A program made the position numbers and the translations under genes. A stretch of 64,000 bases of DNA, from positions 682,001-746,000 of the forward strand of contig JADKBV010000004.1 in assembly GCA_016714895.1 (NCBI GenBank), read 5' to 3'. The stretch is from Saprospiraceae bacterium. GTDB taxonomy: Bacteria > Bacteroidota > Bacteroidia > Chitinophagales > Saprospiraceae. Of the stretch, positions 33,684-42,952 are shown in pieces. The notes under the pieces are model-generated. The model saw only the letters and a program-made list of their open reading frames with translations. It had not been told where the DNA came from and did not search any database. How positions within the stretch are numbered: the first letter of the stretch is position 1; each line of letters opens with the position of its first letter.

Positions 33684-35055
33684 TCAAAGCAGGTGTTTTT
33701 TCTCCTTTAACCTCCTGACAACATGTGGAGCCAGCAAAATAGTTCCGGTCATCGTAGGAATTGCCATCAATGCATAAAATCCATCAATAAGATTGATCAT
33801 CATATTTAAAGAGGTGGTAGCACCGATGATAATACTTGCCAGATAAACGTATTGGTACCAATGAGCATTTTGTTTACCAAACAAATACGCAGTACACTTA
33901 GTACCATAAAAGGAATAAGAAAACAAAGAAGAAAAACTGAAAACAAAAATACATAACAATAAAATATAAGATCCGAAACCCGGCATTGCATGTTCAAAAG
34001 CTCTTAAAGTAAGGGTAACCCCGCTTTCGGCTGAAGATTGCCATACACCGGTAATTAAAATAGCCAATGCGGTCAGAGTACATACGATGAGGGTATCAAT
34101 CAAAGGTCCCAGCATAGCAGACATACCTTCTTTTAAAGGTTCTTCCTGAGAAGAAGATCCATGAGCCAGATCTGCAGTACCTATACCGGCTTCATTTGAA
34201 AAAGCACCTCTTCGTATACCTAAAAGAATTAATCCACCCAAGGCGCCGCCTAAAAACGGACTGCCTTTATAAAAGGCAGGATCGAAAGCTTCAGAAAAAA
34301 TTAATTTGAAAGTAGGAAGGATTTCGGATGGCGAACTGAAAATAATGTACATCACGCTAATAAAATAGAGAACAACCATAACAGGCACAAACTTTTCAGA
34401 AGTTTGCCCAATTCTTTTTAACCCGCCCAAAATGACGGAAGCTGTCAATGCAGTAAGTACCAAACCGATCATTACATTGGTCATAAAACTATCGTCAACT
34501 CCCTGAGGAAACAGCAATATATCTTTTGTAGCTTGTGTCAGTTGGTTAACATTAAAAACAGGAAAAGCACCAACTAAACCAAAAGCTGCAAAAGACAAAG
34601 CCAAAGGTTTCCATTTTTTTCCCAAACCCATTTCGATAAAATACATTGGTCCTCCTTCATAGGTTCCATCTTCCATCTTTTTTTAAACATGATGGTCAGG
34701 AGCATGTAAAAAACTTAGTGATCATTCCGACAATTGCACTAACCCACATCCAGAATATAGCACCTGGTCCGCCAATACTGATTGCTACTGCCACACCAGC
34801 AATATTTCCCATTCCAATTGTTGAAGCGAGCGCGGTGGTTAATGCCTGAAATGGTGAAAAATGATGATCTTTTTTGTCTTCTTTTTTTGTTGCATGCTGT
34901 AATAATTGTTTTATGGCTTTTCCCGTAAGAGCCAAAGGCACAAAGGATGATAGAATACCCAAATAAAGACCTCCGCCAATAAGCAATATTAATAAAGGCA
35001 AACCCCAGGTAAAAGATGAAAAATCTGAAAGGAACTGATCCAAACTTTCTACCAT
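33684..35055 (-). pseudogene. AlsT-family sodium:amino acid symporter, two frameshifts
   Basis: The N-terminal part (35055-34696) and the remainder (34676-33684) read as one alanine or glycine:cation symporter of about 459 residues. Signatures include PFQALTTALASTIGMGNIAGVAVAI and TYEGGPMYFIEMGLGKKW. Between them the frame changes twice. A TGA at 34696-34698 follows the first part, and a TAA at 34683-34685 lies in the frame of the second. One missing base in the GG run at 34699-34700 and one in the seven-T run at 34678-34684 (plus strand) together restore CSLTIMFKKKMEDGTYEGG. The start is the ATG at 35055. Confidence 0.8.
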
Positions 35056-35528
35056 ATTTTGATTATTTCTTATAAAAACTAAAGGTTTTTTTGAAAAGAT
35101 ATAAATCTGATAAAAGAGTAGAAAATCAATTTTTAGAATGCATTTTGCTTACGGTCTGATATACTCGTCTTATCGAGGTGTGAAAGTAATAAAAAGTTGG
35201 TGTCTTGAATCGTATTGTCCCAAATATAATAAAAAATATTCAGCAAAACAATTCAAAAATGGACCTTTAAGACTAGCTCACATGGGTAAAAACCGTATTA
35301 AAAACCAAACGGAATCAAAGATTTTCAAAATAAAGCAGCATATTCTGAAAACTTAAAAATGTAACACCCACGTCAATTTTTTAATACTTGTTGAAAGCTG
35401 GTTGATGTTTAAAGTGTCCGTAAACAGGACATTCCCAAAGGGTAAAAGAAGTTTTTATAATTCTTTGTTATCTGAAACTCATTTTACAAAACCAATTTTT
35501 AAGAATGATTTCATAACAAGCGGCAACA
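35056..35528. other. Gene-free region upstream of the AlsT gene
   Basis: AT-rich stretch of about 470 bp. It contains a 72-codon plus-strand ORF (35138-35356), rejected because its composition is basic and unlike any family, and a short hairpin (TGTCC-GTAAACA-GGACA) near 35420. I see no promoter or RNA gene that I can support. Confidence 0.4.
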
Positions 35529-35921
35529 CTATAATATGAACGGTAGTTCAATATTTTCAGAAGATCCACATTCATGATTTTTGCATGCTTTGACCTTCAG
35601 AATAAATTCAGTATTCTGAGCATAGGAGGATAAGTCAATAAGTTCTTGAAACTCAAAAGTTTTTCTGTGAACAAAAGTAGAAAAAGAAAGGACAATATTG
35701 TCCGGATTTATTACTTGTGAAACGACAATTTCCACTTCGTGAATTTCTTCTTCTGCTTCAACAAAAACGTGAATGTCTGTTTTTAAAGCGTTCTCAATCT
35801 TTTCGTTTTTGCCAGGACTAATAATATTTATTTTAATATCATTTGTTTGACTATCATTTTTATCACAACCAGGAAGTAACAAAAATATAAATATTAAACC
35901 CGAAAAGAAGTATTTCAACAT
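35529..35921 (-). CDS. Small hypothetical lipoprotein, Ig-like
   Basis: The 130-residue protein has a clear lipoprotein signal (LLLPGCDKND, Cys at residue 19) and a beta-rich domain with INIISPGKNEKIENA and paired Cys (KACKNHECGSS) at the end. The pattern is that of an immunoglobulin-like or CRD-like surface domain. The family is not recognised. It may belong to outer-membrane lipoproteins of unknown function. Confidence 0.65.
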   Translation of the reverse strand: MLKYFFSGLIFIFLLLPGCDKNDSQTNDIKINIISPGKNEKIENALKTDIHVFVEAEEEIHEVEIVVSQVINPDNIVLSFSTFVHRKTFEFQELIDLSSYAQNTEFILKVKACKNHECGSSENIELPFIL

Positions 35922-36252
35922 TTTGGTTTATTTAGATTTATTTTGAAACAATCAGAATATTTTTTAGTTCCGGAAATGAAAGTATTATCTTGTAGATTTA
36001 ATTTACCGGTTTAGGTGCTTCAAAAAAAAGACAATGTAAAAAAATTCATTCCGGAATTTAAAGGCTCCCGTTTTTCCGAAGCATTATTAAAATTTGATTT
36101 AATTCCCAAAAAATTATCCTAATATAAAAATTTACAAACCTCCATTTGCTCGTGTGATAAATTTGGGTTGAGAATCAATTCAAAAGGTATATTTTAAGAA
36201 GATAAACAAACGATAAGGATGTCAACTTGACTTATCAAGGGAGCAAAGGGTT
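35922..36252. other. Intergenic region with one short plus-strand ORF
   Basis: About 330 bp without a clear gene. The only coding-like element is a 35-codon plus-strand ORF (GTG at 36015 to TAA at 36122) with a natural-looking composition (VKKFIPEFKGSRFSEALL). It has no upstream ATG and is bounded by a TAG, so it may be a remnant. Confidence 0.35.
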
Positions 36253-37545
36253 TTAATTTTTGATTTTAGTAAAATCTTCTATTGCCTGAATAAGTTGATC
36301 AAGATCAGAAGTTTTGGTATAAACATGAGGCGTAATACGCACACAACGAATATTTTCCCAAACAATAGAAACGGTATGAATTTTATGTTTTTCAAATAAA
36401 AACTGTTCAAGTTCAGCAGGTGTTTTTCCCTCTACACTGACACCGCAGATTGCACAGGAATATTTATCCTGTAGAGAAGTGTGAAGAGAAACACCCGGAA
36501 TATTTACAACCTTTGTAGCCCAATAGTTTTTTAAAAATCTAATTCTTTCTTCTTTTCTTTTCGGACCGATACCATTGTGAAAATGTATCGCTTCGCCAAT
36601 GGCTTGTTCGATGGCAAAACTTCGGGTTCCGAGTGTTTCAAATTTCCGGATATCCTTGCTGTGGGGATTTTCATTACAAAGTAAAGGCCAAATCTGATCT
36701 ATATTTTCTTTTTTTACCCAAAGCATTCCGCTTCCTATAGGAGCTGATAAAAACTTATGTAAAGATGTTCCGAAATAGTCACATCCTAAGGAAGGTATGG
36801 TAAAATCAAGCAGTCCAAAACTATGGGCGCCATCTACCAACGTCATGATGTTGTATTTTTTTGCCATAGCACATATTTTAGCTACAGGAAGTATCTGCCC
36901 CACCCAATTGATGATATGTGTGATATGGATTACCTTTGTTTTTGAAGAGATAGCATTTTCAAAAGCTCTCACGATCGTTTCGTCATCTTCAACCGGAAAA
37001 TCAAAAGATATTTGTTTGTAAGAGATACCATCTCTTAATGCTCTTTGCTTCCAGGCCTGAATCATATTCGGATAGTCTTGTTTTGTGCCAATCACTTCAT
37101 CACCTGAAGTGAGATTTAAACCAAAAATAATGGTATTGAGTGCTTCCGTTGCGTTTCTGTTGATGGCTATTTCTTCAGGATCACAACCTGCAAGTTGGGC
37201 AAGGTTTCTACGTAGAGGTTCTCTGCCCTGATCGAGAATACGCCACATATAATAAGAAGGTCCTTCATTGGAAAGTGAATTATATTTGAACAAGGCATCT
37301 TGTACAATTTTTGGAGAAGGACTTACGCCCCCGTTGTTAAGATTTATAATGGAAGGATTTACGGTATATGATTGAGAGATATACGTCCAGAAGTCATCTT
37401 CTTTGTCAAAATCTTCGGGAGAGTTTGTTTTTGTGTTGCAAAAATGTTCGAAATTTTTTGCATGAATTTGTTGAAACAATGAATGAGCAGAAAAGGCTCC
37501 GGCTCCTAAAAAACTATTACGAATAAAATCTCTGCGATTTGCCAT
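36253..37545 (-). CDS. Tat-exported class V aminotransferase (isopenicillin N epimerase-like)
   Basis: The 430-residue PLP enzyme begins with a twin-arginine-like signal (NRRDFIRNSFLGAGAFSAHSL). The fold-type I core has INRNATEALNTI, the PLP-ring VDGAH (Asp238) and the Schiff-base Lys264 in SLHKFLSAP. The overall pattern matches the class V group that includes isopenicillin N epimerase and cysteine desulfurases, but no beta-lactam genes are nearby. The Tat signal would send the folded, PLP-loaded enzyme to the periplasm. It appears monocistronic. Confidence 0.88.
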   Translation of the reverse strand: MANRRDFIRNSFLGAGAFSAHSLFQQIHAKNFEHFCNTKTNSPEDFDKEDDFWTYISQSYTVNPSIINLNNGGVSPSPKIVQDALFKYNSLSNEGPSYYMWRILDQGREPLRRNLAQLAGCDPEEIAINRNATEALNTIIFGLNLTSGDEVIGTKQDYPNMIQAWKQRALRDGISYKQISFDFPVEDDETIVRAFENAISSKTKVIHITHIINWVGQILPVAKICAMAKKYNIMTLVDGAHSFGLLDFTIPSLGCDYFGTSLHKFLSAPIGSGMLWVKKENIDQIWPLLCNENPHSKDIRKFETLGTRSFAIEQAIGEAIHFHNGIGPKRKEERIRFLKNYWATKVVNIPGVSLHTSLQDKYSCAICGVSVEGKTPAELEQFLFEKHKIHTVSIVWENIRCVRITPHVYTKTSDLDQLIQAIEDFTKIKN

Positions 37546-37776
37546 AAAAATGTTTTTAAAAGTTTAAAAATAAAATAATTTTCTGACAACATATATTTCT
37601 TTTCCGGGAAGAAGCCTTAAAAAGAATTTAGGCAGAAAAAAACCCGGGAATAGTCAGTTTATTGACAAACCGGTTTATTAACCGATTTTATGGTTACTAT
37701 TGTCTAAAAAAATAGGTGTTTTGAAGTCAAGGTAGTAATTTAGCGTTTTATTTGTTCAATATTAAAGAAGGATTAT

Positions 37777-38490
37777 ATGTCTGCCATCATTCAGGTAAGA
37801 GACTTAAGGAAAACATATAAAATGGGCTCAGAGGTTATTCATGCCCTGAGGTCAGTGTCTCTGGATATATTTAAAAATGAATATGTTGCATTGATGGGCC
37901 CTTCAGGTTCCGGAAAATCTACACTTATGAATATATTGGGGTGCCTGGACAGTCCTTCGGAAGGCTCATATATTCTCAATGAAATTGATGTCAGCAGTAT
38001 GTCAGACGGAGAATTGGCTGAAGTAAGGAATAAACAGATAGGATTTGTTTTTCAAACATTTAATTTATTACCACGACTTTCAGCATTGGAAAATGTGGCT
38101 TTACCATTGGTATATTCAGGAGTTTCAAAAAAAGAGAGGTTAGAAAAAGCAGCGATGGTGCTTGAGCAGGTGAATCTGAAAGACAGAATGACACATAAGC
38201 CGAATGAGTTGTCCGGAGGACAGCGCCAAAGAGTAGCTATCGCCAGAGCATTGGTGAATGATCCGGCGATTATCCTTGCCGACGAACCAACCGGAAATCT
38301 TGACAGCAAAACTTCGGTTGAAATCATGAATATATTTGAATCAATACATCAATCCGGTAATACGGTTATTATTGTCACACATGAACCTGATATTGCAGAA
38401 TTTGCCAGAAGAGTGGTCCGCATGAAAGACGGTAATATTGAATCGGATACGGTAAGGGAATTATTATCAAAAGTAAATAGCCTGAGCTGA
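37777..38490 (+). CDS. MacB/LolD-type ABC transporter ATP-binding protein
   Basis: The 237-residue protein is a full ABC ATPase: Walker A GPSGSGKST (41-49), Q-loop VFQTFNLLPR, signature LSGGQ (145-149), Walker B IILADEPTGNLD (165-176) and H-loop VTHE. It belongs to the MacB/FtsE/LolD subgroup (GNLDSKT). No permease is adjacent: the next gene is on the other strand, and the gene's end overlaps the deacetylase gene tail by 24 bp. It must work with a permease encoded elsewhere. Confidence 0.9.
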   Translation: MSAIIQVRDLRKTYKMGSEVIHALRSVSLDIFKNEYVALMGPSGSGKSTLMNILGCLDSPSEGSYILNEIDVSSMSDGELAEVRNKQIGFVFQTFNLLPRLSALENVALPLVYSGVSKKERLEKAAMVLEQVNLKDRMTHKPNELSGGQRQRVAIARALVNDPAIILADEPTGNLDSKTSVEIMNIFESIHQSGNTVIIVTHEPDIAEFARRVVRMKDGNIESDTVRELLSKVNSLS

Positions 38491-39369
38491 GCGGTACGTA
38501 TTGGCATGAGCGTCCAGAATGTCAGATAGTTTTTCCGAATACCCGCCGCCCATGACGGCCACAACGGGTATTTTATTTGTTTTCATGAGATGAAACACCA
38601 TCTCATCTCTTTTTAAAGTATCTTTTTTGCTTACGGATAGTCTGCCGAGTTTGTCTGTTGCCAAGATATCAACTCCGGCATTGTAAAATACAATCTGGGG
38701 ACAAAAATTATGCAGCAATTTATGGAGGTTTTCGTATAAAACGCTTAGGTAGAGGTCTCCTTCAGTTTTATCCGGCAGACCTATATCAAGATTTGATTTT
38801 TCTTTTCTTGTAGGATAATTTTTTTCTCCATGCATGGAAAAGGTAAATACTTCCGGAGTATGCTCAAAAATTTTTGCCGTTCCGTTTCCTTGATGAACGT
38901 CAAGATCTACGATTAAAATTTTACGTATTTGTTTATTCTTTAGTAAAAGACGGCAGGCAAGCGCAACATCATTAAATATACAAAAACCTTCTCCCCGGTC
39001 GGAAAATGAATGATGCGTACCACCTGCAATGTTCATACTGATACCATATTCCATCGCATATAAAGCACACTGATAGGTACCGGAGGCTATAATTTTTCCT
39101 CTTTCTACCAGTTCTTTTCTAACCGGAAAACCGATATTTCGAATTTCTTTGGGAGAAAGCGTCAGAGAATTAAGTTTATTGAGATATTCAGCAGTATGGG
39201 TTGTCAGAATTTCTGAATCATAAAGCGGTTCAGGACAAAAAAAATTATTATCAACTACCGTACCTTCCCGAAGTAATTGTTCGGGTAAAAGTTCATATTT
39301 GATCATCGGAAATCTGTGACCTTCCGGTAAAGGGTATATATAAACCGGAGAAAAGGCGATTTTCAACAT
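38467..39369 (-). CDS. HDAC/AcuC-like deacetylase
   Basis: The 300-residue protein has the zinc-hydrolase set of the arginase/deacetylase fold: GGTHHSF (His119 and His120), DLDVHQGNG (zinc ligands Asp157 and His159), the later Asp in NAGVDILATDKLG, and the GGGYSEKL motif with the catalytic Tyr. Bacterial members act on acetylated protein, polyamine or other amines; the substrate here is not fixed. The gene runs towards the ABC ATPase gene, and their ends overlap by 24 bp. Confidence 0.9.
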   Translation of the reverse strand: MLKIAFSPVYIYPLPEGHRFPMIKYELLPEQLLREGTVVDNNFFCPEPLYDSEILTTHTAEYLNKLNSLTLSPKEIRNIGFPVRKELVERGKIIASGTYQCALYAMEYGISMNIAGGTHHSFSDRGEGFCIFNDVALACRLLLKNKQIRKILIVDLDVHQGNGTAKIFEHTPEVFTFSMHGEKNYPTRKEKSNLDIGLPDKTEGDLYLSVLYENLHKLLHNFCPQIVFYNAGVDILATDKLGRLSVSKKDTLKRDEMVFHLMKTNKIPVVAVMGGGYSEKLSDILDAHANTYRSAQAIYF

Positions 39370-39422
39370 CGCTTATTTTTGATTATGGTAACCGATGTAA
39401 CACTAAATAGTTGTATCCGGAT

Positions 39423-40001
39423 CTAAAAATTTACACCTACCAACAACGTAATATAATTAATTTTGGACTCAGGCTGTTTAAAAACGGAGTTCAAAAGTCC
39501 ATATTGAAATTCCAAATCAATATCCAAGGCACCTTTTGTCCATCCAAGACCAGTTGTTGCGCCCAAAAAGGAATCATTCAGGTTGGCTGGCGATTCAGCA
39601 TTCGGAAAAAACGGTTTTGGGTCAGGACCATCCAAAACAAAATTAATAGAACCCAAAAGTTTGGTTCTCAGATAGGATTTATATCCGAGTTTCCAAATGG
39701 TGAAACCTAATCCAAGCCTTGTCATTACTACATCCATGTCGTTTTTAAAAAACGAGACATTTTCTGTTGAGAATAATGACGTCCTGTGATATTGTGCACC
39801 CACCATAAAATACATGTCTCCGCCTAATAATCGGGCATCCAATCCCGCCATCCACCCATAATGAGCATGACCGGATTGAGTAAGGGTTTTATTTTTTGTA
39901 AAACCATAAGACAATCCTGTTTGAATTGAAACACCACCTGACTGTGAGTAGACATGAAAAGCTAACAAAACAAAGCCGATTGACATTAAGAATTTCCGCA
40001 T
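39423..40001 (-). CDS. Outer-membrane beta-barrel-like hypothetical protein
   Basis: The 192-residue protein has a signal peptide (1-19, ending VYSQ) and many alternating beta strands ending with an aromatic residue (YITLLVGVNF), the usual C-terminal strand of Bacteroidota outer-membrane barrels. It resembles PorT-like small barrels in general form only. It has a possible promoter of low quality and no clear partner. Confidence 0.65.
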   Translation of the reverse strand: MRKFLMSIGFVLLAFHVYSQSGGVSIQTGLSYGFTKNKTLTQSGHAHYGWMAGLDARLLGGDMYFMVGAQYHRTSLFSTENVSFFKNDMDVVMTRLGLGFTIWKLGYKSYLRTKLLGSINFVLDGPDPKPFFPNAESPANLNDSFLGATTGLGWTKGALDIDLEFQYGLLNSVFKQPESKINYITLLVGVNF

Positions 40002-40389
40002 ATTATAAATTTATAAATATAAGTTACATTGTTTTATACAATTAATATACCAATAATTTAAAGTAAGATAAATACTAAGGTATCTAACTTCCATTTCACA
40101 TAACGACAAATTAATTGGCATAAAATATTATTTTTATTTGTATCGTATATACAAATTTAAAATATAAATTATTATAATAAATAAGATTAATGTGTTGTTA
40201 ATTGTCAAAGTACAATAATTTATTAACTCATCAACGATTGGATACACTATCGGATGGTTCAAAATAATCAGGCTGAATTCAAAAACAATAAAAAAGAGAT
40301 CATCTATATTTCTTTTTTCTATCCTCCTTTTTTCGATGGGATTTTTTTGTTTTTTATCCGGCAATATCCATCATCAACTCCAAAAATAT
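40002..40389. other. AT-rich intergenic region upstream of the Lgt-family gene
   Basis: About 390 bp. The 76-codon minus-strand ORF here (40364-40134) starts at TTG, is a run of Ile and Leu and was rejected. No RNA gene or hairpin is evident. The -7 box of the next gene lies at its right edge. Confidence 0.4.
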
Positions 40390-40397
40390 TATCTTTG
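40390..40397 (+). promoter_or_regulatory. -7 element at the Lgt-family start
   Basis: TATCTTTG is a perfect -7 box whose predicted transcription start (about 40403-40405) almost touches the ATG at 40406. The mRNA would be leaderless or start at the ATG at 40415. Confidence 0.5.
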
Positions 40398-40414
40398 TTT
40401 CTTAAATGATAAAA

Positions 40415-41653
40415 ATGTATCCAGATCTTTCATACTTTTTTAATGACCTTTTTGGAACTCCGGTAGATAATTGGACTTCGATTTTTAAAACATTTGGTTT
40501 TATGCTGGTTATGGCCTTACTGGCTTGCGGCGTTTTTTTGAAATACGAACTAAAAAGACTGGAAAGAGAGGGCAAAATCCTGCCTCAAAACAAAAAAGTG
40601 ACCATCAGTCAGCAGATTTCGATTACTGACATTCTTATGAATGCAGCACTTCTCACTTTTTTCGGAGCTAAACTACCATTGATTATTCACGATACAAAAA
40701 CGTTTTCCGCAGATCCTGCAGGATTATTGTTTTCAAAACAAGGTGAATGGCTCATTGGTTTTCTTTTAGGCGCAGGGGTGATTGCATATTATCTTTATAA
40801 AAACAGTCAGTCGCCAAAAGGTGAAAAAGAGACAATGATTACGTTTATGCCTTCAGAAAAAACCAATGATATTATCATGATTGCTGGTTTGACCGGTGTT
40901 TTGGGCAGTAAGTTGTTTTCAATTCTGGAAAACCCTTCGGACTTATTTAGCGATCCGTTAGGTGCAATATTGTCTGGTGCCGGTCTAAATGTATACGGTG
41001 GTTTGATATTAGCCTATTTTTCAGTTCTCTGGTATGTTAAAAAAATAGGAATTCACCCATGGTATATGATGGATATTGGGGGAATGGGAATTTTGCTTGG
41101 TTATGCAGTGGGCAGAATGGGATGCCAGTTTTCAGGAGACGGTGATTGGGGAATCGTAGCTGCCCAACAGCCGGCATGGTGGTTTTTACCGGATTGGGTA
41201 TGGTCCTATCACTATCCCAACAATGTAAATAATGACGGCATACTTATGTCTCATTGTAATGCTGAAGTCTACCAGGAATTGCTCAGTAAAAGGATGTCTA
41301 TGGAGGATCGTTGTGTGGAATCTTGTGGTATACGTTACTGTCATGAACTAAAACCGGGTGTATATCCCACTCCGATTTATGAAATCTTCTTTTCTTTATT
41401 GGGCTTCGGTCTGATGTTTTTGTGGCGAAAGCGTATTAAAATAACAGGTATGTTGTTTTTTATATACATGGTGTATAATGGTATAGAAAGATATTTTATT
41501 GAAACGATAAGAGTTAATGACAAATATCATGTTCTGGGCTTGTATTGGACACAAGCACAATATATCAGTGTGCTTTTTGTGTTAATCGGTATTGCGGGAA
41601 TTATATATTTATTGAAAAACAAAAATGCCTTACAGTCAAATGCCAACGTATAA
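40415..41653 (+). CDS. Prolipoprotein diacylglyceryl transferase family protein (long form)
   Basis: The 412-residue membrane protein has about seven segments and the Lgt signature GRMGCQFSGDGDWG, with the conserved HxxxxY-like region and a later PTPIYEI motif. It is longer than E. coli Lgt (291 residues), as usual for Bacteroidota members. It would attach diacylglycerol to lipoprotein Cys. The ATG at 40415 is preferred because the promoter leaves almost no room for 40406; both are in frame. Confidence 0.85.
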   Translation: MYPDLSYFFNDLFGTPVDNWTSIFKTFGFMLVMALLACGVFLKYELKRLEREGKILPQNKKVTISQQISITDILMNAALLTFFGAKLPLIIHDTKTFSADPAGLLFSKQGEWLIGFLLGAGVIAYYLYKNSQSPKGEKETMITFMPSEKTNDIIMIAGLTGVLGSKLFSILENPSDLFSDPLGAILSGAGLNVYGGLILAYFSVLWYVKKIGIHPWYMMDIGGMGILLGYAVGRMGCQFSGDGDWGIVAAQQPAWWFLPDWVWSYHYPNNVNNDGILMSHCNAEVYQELLSKRMSMEDRCVESCGIRYCHELKPGVYPTPIYEIFFSLLGFGLMFLWRKRIKITGMLFFIYMVYNGIERYFIETIRVNDKYHVLGLYWTQAQYISVLFVLIGIAGIIYLLKNKNALQSNANV

Positions 41654-42797
41654 AAAAGTAAGAATGGGAATGGTTGGCGGCGGTATCGGTTCATTTATTG
41701 GTGCCGTGCATCGAATGGCTGCTGCTCTGGATGGAAAAATTGAGCTGGTATGCGGAGCTTTCAGCAGTGATCCTGAAAAATCTCTTGAATCAGGCAGATC
41801 TTTGGGTTTGGACGATGACAGAATATATACAACTTATGAGGAAATGATTGAAAAGGAACAGCTTCTTCCTGAGGAAAAAAGAATGGAGTTGATGTCTGTT
41901 GTCACTCCGAATCATGTTCATTATGCACCGGTCAAATTGGGGATTCTGGCAGGCTTTCACGTGATTTGTGACAAACCTCTTTGTTTTGATTTGCAAGAAG
42001 CATACGAACTGTTGGCATTGATTGAGAAATCAGCATGTATTTTTGCTTTGACTCATAATTATACGGGGTATCCGATGATTAAACAAGCAAAACATATGGT
42101 TTTATCCGGTAAAATCGGGACTATCAGGAAGGTGGTTACGGAATATGCTCAGGGATGGCTTACCAATCCTATAGAAAAAGAAGGTCAGAAACAAGCTTCC
42201 TGGAGAACCGACCCAAATAAATCAGGTATCGCCGGGGCTATAGGAGATATCGGAACCCATGCAGAAAATCTGAGCCAATATATAACTGGTTTGGAAATTC
42301 ATTCAATGTGTGCCGATATCGGTACTTTGGTTGAAGGAAGAGCTTTGGATGATGATGGAAATATTTTGTTAAGATACCACAATGGCGCTAAAGGTATATT
42401 GTATGCCAGTCAGATTTCTGCAGGGGAAGAAAACAACCTTAAAATCCGCATTTATGGAGATAAAGGCAGTTTGGAATGGTCACAAATGGAACCCAATACA
42501 CTTATCGTCAAATGGATGGATAAACCCACACAATATTACAGAACCGGTAGTCATGACCTTTGTCAACATGCTATGGTGCATAGTCGTTTACCTTCAGGAC
42601 ACCCTGAGGGATATATTGAAGCTTTTGCAAATATTTACAGAAATGTTGCCATGGCCATACGACAAAAAGGAATAAATGTTGACAGAGACTTGTATGATTT
42701 TCCAAGTATCAAGGAAGGCGTTAAGGGAATGGAATTTATTTATCATGCAATAAAATCAGGCAAAGAAGAAAATAAGTGGTTGGCGTATTTAACTTAA
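41625..42797 (+). CDS. Gfo/Idh/MocA family oxidoreductase
   Basis: The 390-residue protein has an N-terminal Rossmann fold (MGMVGGGIGSFIGAVHR), then the conserved VTPNHVHYAPVKLG and the EKP-like HVICDKPLC. The substrate-binding domain contains GDIGTHAENLSQYI. It is an NAD(P)-dependent dehydrogenase, probably on sugar- or inositol-like substrates. The gene overlaps the Lgt-family gene by 29 bp; a start at 41640 (MPTYKKVRMG) is possible. Its promoter is presumably upstream in the Lgt-family gene, so the two share a transcript. Confidence 0.88.
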   Translation: MPYSQMPTYKKVRMGMVGGGIGSFIGAVHRMAAALDGKIELVCGAFSSDPEKSLESGRSLGLDDDRIYTTYEEMIEKEQLLPEEKRMELMSVVTPNHVHYAPVKLGILAGFHVICDKPLCFDLQEAYELLALIEKSACIFALTHNYTGYPMIKQAKHMVLSGKIGTIRKVVTEYAQGWLTNPIEKEGQKQASWRTDPNKSGIAGAIGDIGTHAENLSQYITGLEIHSMCADIGTLVEGRALDDDGNILLRYHNGAKGILYASQISAGEENNLKIRIYGDKGSLEWSQMEPNTLIVKWMDKPTQYYRTGSHDLCQHAMVHSRLPSGHPEGYIEAFANIYRNVAMAIRQKGINVDRDLYDFPSIKEGVKGMEFIYHAIKSGKEENKWLAYLT

Positions 42798-42831
42798 TGT
42801 TAATACAATATCAAAGTAATACTGATAATTA

Positions 42832-42864
42832 TTGGATACAGTTTCAGAAAATATAGTATTTTTA
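42832..42864 (+). promoter_or_regulatory. Probable promoter for the SPOR gene
   Basis: TTGG at 42832-42835 and TATTTTTA at 42857-42864 are spaced near the consensus. Transcription would start about 80 bp before the ATG at 42953. Confidence 0.4.
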
Positions 42865-42952
42865 CCACATTGATAATTGTGGCATCAGGTTTAGACCTGA
42901 AATCAAATAATGATTAAAAAGAAACATTTGAGTAAAATCAAGAAATGAAACA

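Noticed and set aside
35138..35356. 72-codon plus-strand ORF
   Set aside because: No recognisable family, basic composition, no promoter; more likely chance.
37540..37700. Inverted CCGGG and CGGTT-TATT-AACCG hairpins before the ABC gene
   Set aside because: Stems are only 5 bp, not more than expected by chance and without a T-run.
40134..40364. 76-codon minus-strand ORF
   Set aside because: TTG start and an Ile/Leu-rich run produced by AT-rich DNA.
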